Source of the DNA: Pelargonium nanum
Taxonomy: Eukaryota > Streptophyta > Magnoliopsida > Geraniales > Geraniaceae
Assembly: GCA_036897485.1 (NCBI GenBank)
Contig: JAYMTF010001357.1
Coordinates: forward strand, 1 to 23,927
Reading direction: 5' to 3'
DNA length: 23,927 nucleotides
Positions 8,994-19,200 of the stretch are shown in pieces. Numbering within the stretch: the stretch's first letter is position 1; the number at the start of each line of letters is the position of its first letter. The notes under the pieces are model-generated. The model was not told the DNA's origin. It worked only from the letters and a program-made list of their open reading frames with translations, and did no database searches. The position numbers were made by a program, and so were the translations under genes.

Positions 8994-11552
8994 TCATCTT
9001 CCGGTTTGCTTCATTAATTGTGAGAACACATCCGAGCATGTATCCGAGTCAGAAGATTCTTCCTTCGGCGAGGCATCCTTGTCAATGCTCAATGAGGCTC
9101 GTTGCGAATCACGAGACTCTTTCTCTTTATGCTCTGCAAGTGCATTGCCTACCCCCGAACGTCTTTGTGCTTGGCTCGCATACTCAAGATTCCATAGCAC
9201 ATCTCCCATGGAAGGCCGATCAATTCCATCATCCGACAAGCATTTCTCAGCGGTATCCGAAAACTTTTTCAAACACTTAGGATCGATAGTTCCCTCGAGA
9301 AATGGATCAATTAAATCTTCAAAACACCCTTTTCTTATGCAATGTAGAGCCCAGTCCGCGAGACTTACTTGCTCATCAGGCAAGCTTGTATTGAGAGCTG
9401 GTCTTCCACACAACACTTCGAAGAGAACTACCCCGAACGAGTATACATCTGATTTTTCTGTCAATTGTTGTCTCTTAAAGTACTCAGGATCCAAGTATCC
9501 GAAACTTCCCTTAACCATTGTACTAAAATGGTTTTGGTGAAGGTCAGTACCTATTTTAGATAACCCAAAATCGGATACTTTTGCTACCCATTTGTCATCT
9601 AACAAAATGTTTGTGGTCTTCACATCTCTATGAATTATGGTATATTTAGCGCCGGTGTGAAGATAATGAAGCCCTCTGGCCGCTCCAATGCATATGTCCA
9701 GCCTTTGGTTCCATGTCAAAGGAGGCTTGTTAGTCTTATAGATATGCTCTCTTAAAGTTCCATTCGCCATGTAATCGTACACCAAGATCATCTCTCCATA
9801 TTCTTCACAAAACCCGATTAAAGAAACTAAATGATTGTGTCTCAACTTTGAAAGCAACCCTATTTCTGTTTGGAACTCGTTAATCCCTTGCTCTGAACCT
9901 GGGTTTGATCTTTTTATTGCCACCAATGTTCTCTTGTCAATAACTCCCTTATAGACCTTCCCAAAACCTCCCACTCCTATCACTTTGGACTCATGGAAAT
10001 TCTTGGTACCTTTTTTCATTTCCGCCAACGAGAAATGGCGACAAAGGCCTCCCCCTAAAGACGTAAGACGGCTACTACCAGCACTTCTGGAGATCGATGA
10101 GTTTGCTCTTGAAAAGCTGCTATATATTGGCATCCAAACGGACCCATCAGAGCTTCCTCCATTCACATTTTTTCTCTTTTTAGTGACAATCACGAATGTA
10201 GCAAACGCAACAATGCTAAAACCAGCAGCGCCTCCCGTGACACTTTCTATCAATCGGGAATGATCGCTTGATTCGGAAGGGGAGAGTTCTTGGGAAGACT
10301 CTTCTTGAGCCTCGACAAGCATATCAGATGGCTCAGGATTAGGCCCTGCTAAGTTATTGTCAGCATCGTTGAGCTTGAAAATCTCCAAGCCATTAAGAAA
10401 AGAGTCAATATATTCGGGCTTAGTAGACCCATTTGGGTGCAATGCCAACCATAATTCTTGATCCTCCGCAAAAACGAAAAAATCCTTATAAATGGGCGCA
10501 CCTTGAACCCCAGCCCAAACAAGCACATCCGCAGATGATGTCGCAGTTTGATTGTTGATGTATATATCAAACACTCTCTGATTTACCTTAGTAAACACGT
10601 ATTCGCAAAAATGTAGCCTTATCAAGTAGCTGAAATTGGCATGAACTTCAAATACCCAAGTAAGATTATAAGCTGCATTTAGCTTCGCATTTGCTCCCAT
10701 TGATCTCGAAGTCGCGTACACATCCCGAGGAGCAATATCTTCATATGCATCGTTAGTATATTCGATAGTGATATTAGCCTGTGAGGTGACCCCGTAACCA
10801 GCTCCGTATAAGTACGGCATGTCATCGTACCATATCCTCCGAAGACTATCATTTTCCGTGGAAATGAATTGCCCACCAACATTGAGCCTGAACATTGTCT
10901 GCAACGAATTGCTCTCGACGTCGATGATTTGGTCGTATCCAACGATCTCGGCAGTTTGGAATATCTCTGGCATGGGGATGACCTCAATGCCATTGACAAA
11001 AGCGAACGAGTGGTCGGGTTGGGACGATGGGACAAAAGTTAAGTTGAGGTCTCCAGATTCCACGGGGGCGAGCGAGAATTCATAGACAATGTAGGCTAAT
11101 GTGAGAGCTTCAGCTGTGACGGAGGCGCTGAAATTGTTGAGGAGCGTGAAGTCGTTTGCGACTACAGAGAAATATGAGTTTTTGGATGGGTAAGACGGGT
11201 ACAACGACGGGTAGAAATGTAGCCTGAGCCAAAGGCGACGGTTGGAAGAAACTGGGAACTTGTAGCTCGATTGTTGTGTGAAAACTCTTGCAGACATATA
11301 CGGGACAATGGATGGTAATGAAGGATCTTGAATCTCTGCCGAAACTTGTTTTGATTCGCCAGAGGATGTGTCAAGGAACTTGGAATCGGGGTCCCAATTC
11401 TGGCCACTGGAATCTTTGTTTGCGCTTGATGAACCGCAAGAAATAGTATACGAAACTGAGTCTTCTTTCTCTTCTTGGGATAGAACCAGAGCTATCTTTA
11501 TGGTGAGATATATCAAAATGAAGGAAAAAAAATTATGGGTATTGGAGGTCAT
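8994..11552 (-). CDS. CrRLK1L receptor-like kinase, FERONIA/ANXUR type
   Basis: A single intronless frame encodes 852 residues, the usual size for CrRLK1L kinases. Visible in order are a signal peptide (about 1-25), two malectin-like domains (about 33-200 and 217-393) and LAGPNPEPS at 401-409. A membrane span follows (about 437-456), then a Ser-rich juxtamembrane stretch and a Ser/Thr kinase (about 525-793). Catalytic parts are complete: GVGGFG loop at 526-531, K547, E563, HRDVK at 641-645, N648, DFG at 661-663 and KGSFGYLDPEY at 681-691. The ectodomain has about seven N-glycosylation sequons and the family cysteines C39 and C316. I chose the ATG at 11550-11552 because a signal peptide follows at once; the frame stays open upstream to 11753. 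Family members sit in the plasma membrane, sense RALF peptides and wall state, and control growth, fertilisation and immunity. The kinase is close to FERONIA, but the exact ortholog cannot be set from sequence reading alone. Confidence 0.93.
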   Translation of the reverse strand: MTSNTHNFFSFILIYLTIKIALVLSQEEKEDSVSYTISCGSSSANKDSSGQNWDPDSKFLDTSSGESKQVSAEIQDPSLPSIVPYMSARVFTQQSSYKFPVSSNRRLWLRLHFYPSLYPSYPSKNSYFSVVANDFTLLNNFSASVTAEALTLAYIVYEFSLAPVESGDLNLTFVPSSQPDHSFAFVNGIEVIPMPEIFQTAEIVGYDQIIDVESNSLQTMFRLNVGGQFISTENDSLRRIWYDDMPYLYGAGYGVTSQANITIEYTNDAYEDIAPRDVYATSRSMGANAKLNAAYNLTWVFEVHANFSYLIRLHFCEYVFTKVNQRVFDIYINNQTATSSADVLVWAGVQGAPIYKDFFVFAEDQELWLALHPNGSTKPEYIDSFLNGLEIFKLNDADNNLAGPNPEPSDMLVEAQEESSQELSPSESSDHSRLIESVTGGAAGFSIVAFATFVIVTKKRKNVNGGSSDGSVWMPIYSSFSRANSSISRSAGSSRLTSLGGGLCRHFSLAEMKKGTKNFHESKVIGVGGFGKVYKGVIDKRTLVAIKRSNPGSEQGINEFQTEIGLLSKLRHNHLVSLIGFCEEYGEMILVYDYMANGTLREHIYKTNKPPLTWNQRLDICIGAARGLHYLHTGAKYTIIHRDVKTTNILLDDKWVAKVSDFGLSKIGTDLHQNHFSTMVKGSFGYLDPEYFKRQQLTEKSDVYSFGVVLFEVLCGRPALNTSLPDEQVSLADWALHCIRKGCFEDLIDPFLEGTIDPKCLKKFSDTAEKCLSDDGIDRPSMGDVLWNLEYASQAQRRSGVGNALAEHKEKESRDSQRASLSIDKDASPKEESSDSDTCSDVFSQLMKQTGR

Positions 11553-12460
11553 TGGGGGATGCACAAACCCTTTAGATGAATTTGATGGAAATGCCAATGA
11601 TTGAGAAGAAATGAGAAAAAGAAAATGAGAGAAAATGTTTTCTTTGGTTCCAAACAAAAGAATGGAATTAATCCAATCATTGATTGAAATTGGAACAAAC
11701 AAACTTCTGTAGAGGTAGAAGAAAAATAATGAAGGAGGTAAAAGTTCGGACACAATTAAAAAAAATTAGACAAGTCTATTAGAAGTCTCCTTCATTTTCT
11801 TGGTGTTCTCGATATTGTAGGGAGTGAGTGTTGTTGATGCTAAAAAAAGATTTAGGATTTGGAGGTCTTCAAATAGCATTGGTGATGATATATCATTGTC
11901 CATTGGTGTTTCTTCAGCATATTGACTAATAATAATAATAATAATGACATATGGGGACTCAATTTGAGTCCCACCATTGTTGATGCTCTAATTACACCAC
12001 AAGACACTGTAACTGACTACACGAGCCGTGCAATTTGGAAGAAGAAAAGTGCACGGGCCAATTAGTTACAAAGATGAATAGAATAATATTTTAAACAAAC
12101 GGTTGGATACATTATGAATTTAAAATCAAAGTTTGGGTAGAAAAATTTGGCTACCATTTTGGTTTCTAAGCCAAACTTGGATACCAAACATCACAATAAT
12201 CTCAAATAGATAAGAGAAAAAAAGAATCTAGACCAAAGAATTTCTCAAATAATGAGAAGATGTCATCTCACGAATTAACACTCATACTCACTCAATAAAT
12301 TTGTGAGGTTGGAGTACCCGTCCATATACATTTCATTTGTGTCTTGATTTAATCTCAACTACTAATTGTTTGATTGCGACTAGATACTCTCTAAGTGTAG
12401 TCACCAAAAATAAATAAATTGTGAAGCCGCTTTTTTTTTTCACTATACAAAATCTCAAAT
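11553..12460. promoter_or_regulatory. Shared divergent intergenic region (kinase side)
   Basis: The kinase gene reads left from 11552 and the FIP1-like gene reads right from 13236, so this region holds the kinase promoter and 5' UTR. No convincing TATA box could be placed. The region includes the (TAA)n tract at 11927-11945 and otherwise AT-rich unique sequence. Confidence 0.5.
11927..11945. repeat. (TAA)n microsatellite
   Basis: About six TAA units lie in the promoter side of the kinase gene, roughly 375 bp upstream of its start codon. Confidence 0.85.
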
Positions 12461-12650
12461 TAGAGCTAGCAAATTTAGGGTCGGGTTAAGGTCATTGAAC
12501 CCTAACCCTATCGGTTGATCATGTTTGACCGGATTATGGTCGGGTCGGGTTTTGAGTTTTAAGCATAAAATATTTTTTTTGCGGGCTTATCTGACCCGAC
12601 TAACTTTAAATTGGGTCAGGATCAGGTGTCGGGTACGTTCATGTCCAAAT
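12461..12650. mobile_element. Possible hAT-like MITE remnant rich in GGGTCGGGT
   Basis: It begins TAGAGCTAGCAAATTTAGGG, which resembles the terminus of the neighbouring hAT-like element (CAGGGTTGGCAAATTG). It then carries GGGTCGGGTT and, inverted, GACCCGACT, a pattern common in dispersed plant MITEs. A clean right end and a target duplication could not be defined, so this is tentative. Confidence 0.35.
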
Positions 12651-12663
12651 CATATGCTCTACC

Positions 12664-13085
12664 CAGGGTTGGCAAATTGTGCATGCGAGTCATGTTTGTG
12701 TCGTGCTGAAGGTTGTTTGTGTGCTACACGAACACGACACGATTATGATCACAAAACACGAACACGACACGTTTAGCATGATAACTAAATGGACTGTGTT
12801 GACACGACACGACTGACACAACATGGATAACACGTTTAAGTGAATGGGTCAGAGTTGGCACATTTAGCACGACGAAACACAACACAACCCATCACGAATA
12901 AATTCACAAAGAGATACAATGAAAAAAAAGGATGGATTCAAAATTGCTAATGGTAATCTAATTATATTTTAGGTAAAATTACTATTAGATTACTAATCGT
13001 GTCGTGCCGTGACACGATTAATTAACACTGCATGCGTGCTCTATGGGCTCAACGCGAACACGAATGACCCGAATTGTCAGCTCCA
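12664..13085. mobile_element. hAT-like MITE in the FIP1 promoter
   Basis: The left end reads CAGGGTTGGCAAATTG and the reverse complement of the right end reads TGGAGCTGACAATTC. They align over 15-16 bases with one gap; all other differences are transitions except the last base. The flanking 8-mers are GCTCTACC (12656-12663) and GCTCTATC (13086-13093), a 7/8 match that fits the 8-bp target duplication of hAT transposons. The interior carries many copies of CACGACACG and CACGAACACGACACG in both orientations, as expected for subterminal binding repeats. No transposase is encoded. The element ends 150 bp before the FIP1 start codon. Confidence 0.7.
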
Positions 13086-13235
13086 GCTCTATCCCAAATG
13101 AATCACGCCATATTGATTCTAGTCAAACAAAGCTTACACTCACAGTCACACACAGTCTCTATGAGTGTGAAGTAGGGTTTTAGGTCCTTTAGGGTTTTTG
13201 GGGTCTGCAGTTTGCTCCCAATTCCACACCCAAAA
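13086..13235 (+). promoter_or_regulatory. FIP1 proximal promoter and 5' UTR with telo-box motifs
   Basis: TAGGGTTTTAGG at 13173-13184 and TTAGGGTTTTT at 13189-13199 are reverse-orientation telo boxes (AAACCCTA). Such boxes are frequent near the transcription start of plant housekeeping genes for RNA processing and translation. The start codon context AAAAATGGC (ATG at 13236) is good. The transcription start itself cannot be placed. Confidence 0.5.
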
Positions 13236-16200
13236 ATGGCCGACATCGATGATGATTTCGGCGACTTGTACGCCGACGTTGAGGCTCAAGCCAGTTCGGC
13301 TATCAATGCCGTATCGGACACCTCTCGATCAGAGGCTGAGCCAGAGAATCGCAATGCTAATGCTGGTTTAGGTGAAGAAAATGGGGATAGGGATATGGAT
13401 GTTGTTGATAATGGGAGTGACAGTGAGGATGATTTCAATATTGTACTGAATGATGATGACTGCAAGGTCTGGGGTGCTTCCAGGAATCTGGATGAGGATC
13501 AGAAGCAGGATGAGGATTTCGGTGTCGTCTCGGCGGAGGGAAATGGTTCGAGCAGGAACTGGAGTAAGGGTGATCAGTTGGGTGAAGGGTTGGAGCAGAA
13601 CTGTAGTGATCAAACTGGTGTGGAGGGCAGAAATGGAGTGAAGCTTAATCATAATTCTCAGTACAAGGTAGTGTTTGTGTTTTGAGATCATGATTTGTCG
13701 TCTCCGTATTGCGCGTTTTGTTTACCTGATTGGAAGAGTGTCTTTGGAATCACGTATTGTCTATGGAATCATATAATGTATAAGCACATTCGTTTGTGCT
13801 TCTCAGAAGTGAAACTAGAATTTTATCAGTTTGGGATTTTCCTTCTGGCATTAAGTGTGATTTTGACATCTATAATGTATATACTACATTGGATCGTTAT
13901 CTGAAGTGTGTCTTTGTTACGATTCGTGCATTACTTCTTTTTTCTAGATGACATATCATCCACTGCAATTTATGTAGCATTTGGATTAGAGCTTTTGTTT
14001 AGGAGTGAGGATCAAGAATGGGAACAGGAATGTGATTCCCATTCTTTATATTTGAATTAGGACATTTTTGTTCATGTGAATGGCTTTGGAATTTGAATCG
14101 CATTCCCAATCAAATATTTTTTTTAATCCAAACGCTTTGATTTTTATTTGGGAAGGGGGGAGGAAGCTAAACCAAGTCCATGCTTTAGACTATCAGAAGT
14201 TTAGGTCAAGAGAGGTGGAGGAAACAGTTTGAAAATGCCGGCTTGAACCATTTTTTTTCTGACCTTTTCTTTGGCTAAATATCAGATGAGGCTTACGAAT
14301 ATCAAAACATTCTCTCTCTTTTTTTTATGGTTCCTTCAACTATTGAAAAATTGGCTAAAACTGCTACAGTACTCCATGGCTGATGGACCAGGGCCCGCAT
14401 TTTATTTTTCATTGAACCATAAGATTTGACTATATTTTTACTCATACATCATTATTAGTCTGTGGAGGCATCATAAATGTTTTTAGCTGTTTGCTTACCT
14501 TTTTTATATGATATATTTTATTTATTCTAATAGTAAGATATGGTGTTGAGGAAGGATAAAGACCATTCTTGATGATTGGATCATCCTGTCTCAGTTCGAT
14601 AAATTCATATGAAATTCCAGTTATTTATTTTTCACTACAACTGGCAGTTAAGATATTACTGAAACAGTGGCTCTGAGAGCTGTTTGATGTTAGTGCAACT
14701 TAAATAAGGTGTCTTTTTGTCTATGTAGTACATGAGACGCCATGGCTCACTATTTCCAAGTAATACAACTCTCAATGGGTCCACGGGGGTGGCAGCCTTC
14801 CCTTCCATGTTACCTAGAGGTGATTGGGAGGTTAATGGATACAATGCGCAGCAGGGCTCTTGCTCAGGTCAGGTTGCTCACATTCATGCCAAAGCCAATA
14901 CAGTTGTCACTCACAGTGGGTATGGTTTCTGGCTTCCGCGGTATAGGTCAGTACATACAACCAAGACATAGTTTATAACTTTTATGCAAGTATGATTGTT
15001 TTTAATATTAGCACATTGCATTTCTTGTGCATGTGAAGAAATGAATATGGTGGGAAGGCTCTGTTTTTGTGATAAGAATAAATGTCATATTTAGTGTGGT
15101 GTAGATTGGGTATGTGAAAGATCACATTTAGTTAAGCTTAAAACTTGTACAGTTGTACCTATATTGCTTTTTCCATTTGAGTTCTAGTTCTTTCAATTAT
15201 TTCTGTATTCTGTTAATGATCTGATTATGGGGCATTATCTCCGTTGCTTTCTTCCAGGACTATATTAGACATAAATATTGATACGTTTGAGGAGAAGCCG
15301 TGGAGGTATCCTGGAGTTGATGTAACAGATTTCTTCAATTTTGGTCTTAATGAGGATCGCTGGAAACAGTACTGCAATTCCCTGGTAATTAGACTCATGA
15401 ATTTAATGTTATTCTGAATGACTTATGGTAGGCTAATATATACATAATCTGGTTTGTAAGGTTGAATTTTTCCAAGACTTTGCATGTAATTCATATGCTT
15501 CTTTGCACTTGGCCTCTAGTTTTTGACAAACGTGTATAAATTAATTTTCTCTTTGAGATGACCTCTGATGAATAGTATCATAATCAATTTACAGGAGCAT
15601 TATCGGCAGCAATCATCTATGCGAACTAGGTTCCCAATCTACAAGTCTAATCAGGTAGTTTATTTAGCTGTTGCAGACTCCTGATTTCTCATTGCAATTC
15701 ATCAAATTGTTTAAAATTTTCTGTACTTGTGATATCTAATGACAATGTCCATTACTTAAAATAGGTTTATGGAGCTGGATCTATGCGTGAGAAACTAGTC
15801 CAAGAAGCTCAAGTTGGGTCAGGAAGAATATTTTCTCCTTCAGAATTATCTGATGGAAAAGGGAGGCCAAGTGACCTGGTATGTCTAAATTGACTTCCGC
15901 CAAAAGGCTTAATTTTCCTCCCTTCCTTTTCCGATTCAGGGCATTAATTAAAAAAAAATGACTTCAGCCAAAAGGCAGAGCAATTCCTGTTGAAGACAGC
16001 ATTGGTGAACGGCAATCATCCATGGATATTAGATGTCCAAATAGTTGGTATCCTGATGTCGTGATACAGGTATGCTGCTACTGGTGCACTTTGATGTCCC
16101 AGCTTGATACAGCAGCTATAGTTTTTTGTGTCATTACTTATTGCATTTTTTTTTGGGGACAGATTAATGTGCAGGACTCTGCTGAGGAGTCCCCTCGTTC

Positions 16201-19200
16201 TGGCAGCAAGGAAATTGGCCATAATGATAGCAAGGAGCAAGAAAAATCTGAAAATCAAGATTTGGATGTGGATGTGGATAGTAATAAGGAGATTAACTGT
16301 TGTAGTAGTGCCAATGGAGACAACTGTTCCATAGAATCTTGTGAAGGAAATGTCAGAAGATTAGACAGGTTTGAATTATATCCGATTTTGAATTAGAATT
16401 ACTTTTTTTTTTTTATGGGAGAATTACTTGTTTTGGTTGTTGATTTTTCTGCATATTCACTTTCCATAAATGTACCTCATTTTTTGAATTTTTAAGCAGG
16501 ATGGTTAAATTCTTGTATTGGGCCTCCCGCCTCTAAGTAGGATCATACATCCTACATGATTTTTTTTTTTCTTTTTACTTTTTCTAGCCTGCTACTTATG
16601 CGCCAAGTGTGAAGTGCCTAAAAGAGTCGTTTCAGTAAAGAATCGAAAAAATAGATGCATTGTGGAGTACATATTATTGTTGCTAATCCTATTCCACTAA
16701 ATGCTTGCTGTAGTGCTTAGCAAGGGGATGTTATTTAACTCTCTGGATACTGTTGGTTTTTCATTTGATGGGTGAGATGAACACCCACATCAATGTTGTT
16801 TAGTCACCCTTAAAATTCAAGTATTAATACATGTTTGTGTTTGTGAATTCTATATTATTTGAAGCTAACGGTTGACAAACATCCTTCTTTTCTGTTTAGT
16901 AGGTGCATCCAGCCTACAACTGCGCCAACCATAATGTCTTTGGATTCTAATAATCATGGCAATAGCCATGCCTCTGATGTGGATATACATAATCATGTGA
17001 AGGTGGATGTTTGCACGCCAACAGGTAAAGCTGAAGCTATGGAAATTGAAAAGAACATTAGTGAAGAAGCCTTTGTGGATACTTGCGATGCGTATCCATA
17101 CCTATTAGAATCAGAATTGTCATTTGGTGATCAGGATTCATCCAGTCCAACCTTATCCTCTATTGGCAGTGATTCTGAAGTGTCTAAAGATTGTCATGAC
17201 AAACCAGGAAAGATTGTTAATCCTTTGGCCAGATCGCTATCAGATTCTGGCACTGACTTACGGGAGACAGTGACATCTGATTATAACAGCACTAGAAGCA
17301 ACGGGGTTAAAATGAATTCAGGTGATAGCAAGGATTACTATTCTAGAAATAAAATGCCCATCAGACGGGAAAAGGACTCTAATGGAAGAATTCCTAGTGT
17401 TGCTGAACTAAAGACCCACTCTGAAAAGGGTGATGAATCAATCCCCATGTCAGGCACAAAGGCTTTTCTTGATAGGGATTACACGCCATTTGCTTGTAGC
17501 AGACAGAAGGAAAGTCTTCACTGTTCTGATTATTATGACAATGAAGATTTCTCCTGTTATAGAGAAGAAGAAGACTATGATCGTACTATTTACACAAAAT
17601 ATCCTCGAAGAAAAGGCTATCAACGTTTTATAGACAAAATGGATCCATCTCTAAGAAATTATTGGGGTGATGGGAAATTTCCTCATAAACAAAAAAATAC
17701 CAGACTTGATAATGAGGGTATGGAATACAATCGGCTTCATGATGGAAGAGGATTCTCTACTGGTGACATGAGTCCTTTTACTTGTAGGGGCCCCAGGTTG
17801 GGGGTTTCAAAGCATTCCTCCTATACTGTCAAGGAAAGGAATTTTGGATGGAGAAGAAAGACTGACAAACAACAATTTCAAAAGAAAGCGGGTCATGGTG
17901 GTATGTCTCGTGATTACAAAAATGAAAATAACTATATGCCACAGAGATATGAAAGACATCTGCAGTTTTCTGGGAGAGATTTGCAAAACCTTAGCCCAAA
18001 TGGTAGATACAGAAACAGACCCTCTTTGGGATGCTCACAGTCTACAGAATACCATGATGAGCATTGGAGACTCTCTAATCATCAATCTCTGTCCTCTCAT
18101 TGTTATGAAGAATCTCATATAGATGGAGGTAGGTGGTATCATACCAGGCCACCACGAAATGTTGATTATGACCCCAGATCAACTGAAGGATATGGGAGAT
18201 ACAAGAGGCAAATTTGTGATGATGAAGTAAGAGAGAATGATTGGCATGTAAGCTATAATGATCCTCATCCTGATGATGTGGTTCATTTCGCGAGAGGAAG
18301 ATATAATTGTCATTCTGAAGTATGGAGTGAAGATAAAATTATTTCAAGACAGCAAGAGGACGAAATATATGCTGATGATGCATTATTTTCTGATGAAAAA
18401 AATTCAGGACTTGGGAATATTCGGGCTAAATGTAGAACCCTACATTATGGGATGCTTACTGATGGCATGCAACTTGAAGAGCGCAAATATAGAAAGATAA
18501 GAGAAGGGAATAATGCCAACTGTTTTAATAGAAGTTCTAACAATAGATATAGAGATGAGCATGAGCAGACAGCCCAGAGGTGCAGGGATTCAGTTGACTT
18601 GGTTGTTGGGGAAGGAAAGGTAAAGTTGGAGAAACCAAGGTTTAAACCTTGCAGCACTGTATTTGTATATACGACTGCTCCACGTATGTTGAGCAAGTCC
18701 TGTTCATCCTTATCAATGTTATCACATTGCATGTTTGCTATCCACTTCTTTTTATCTCTTATCTTCTTACTTCACTTTCTTTCTTGTTTAGTTTGTGAAT
18801 CTTCTGACCCTATCATGTCTTTGTTAGCTCGAGTGTCAATTACCATTTCAGCTAAAGCTATACATTTCCTCATGTTCTGTCCTTGAAGCTTGAAATAAAT
18901 GAAATATAGGTTCAATAGTAAGCATAGACTGATAATTTTTCTGTGGAGTTAACTCTCTTGTTGTTCTATTATAATGGTTGCTATTTGTTTGTTAGTATGC
19001 TGTTAGAGATAAACACCCATAATTGGGTCTTTCGAAGCTTGAGTTATTCATTACAATTATGTGTACCTTCATTCTCTTTGCCTCTTTTACCCAGAGGCAC
19101 ATGCCCTTATAAAGACACTGAATTATTTGTTAAATCAGCATTGTTATCTGCTAGTTCATTGCTATGGCACTTCATATTTGATCTTCTTTAGAAGCATGTT

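Noticed and set aside
12525-12776. 83-residue plus-strand open frame rich in Arg and Cys
   Set aside because: It crosses the boundary of two hAT-like repeats and consists of their CACGACACG-type motifs, so it is a by-product of repeat sequence.
13368-13691. 107-residue minus-strand frame
   Set aside because: It is antisense to FIP1 exon 1 and arises from the acidic GAT/GAG-rich codons of the real exon.
16497-16540. Acceptor-like TTTTTAAGCAG in intron 7 as the start of FIP1 exon 8
   Set aside because: Joined to exon 7 it reads only RMVKFLYWASRL before a stop, while the acceptor at 16902 continues in frame with FIP1-like sequence.
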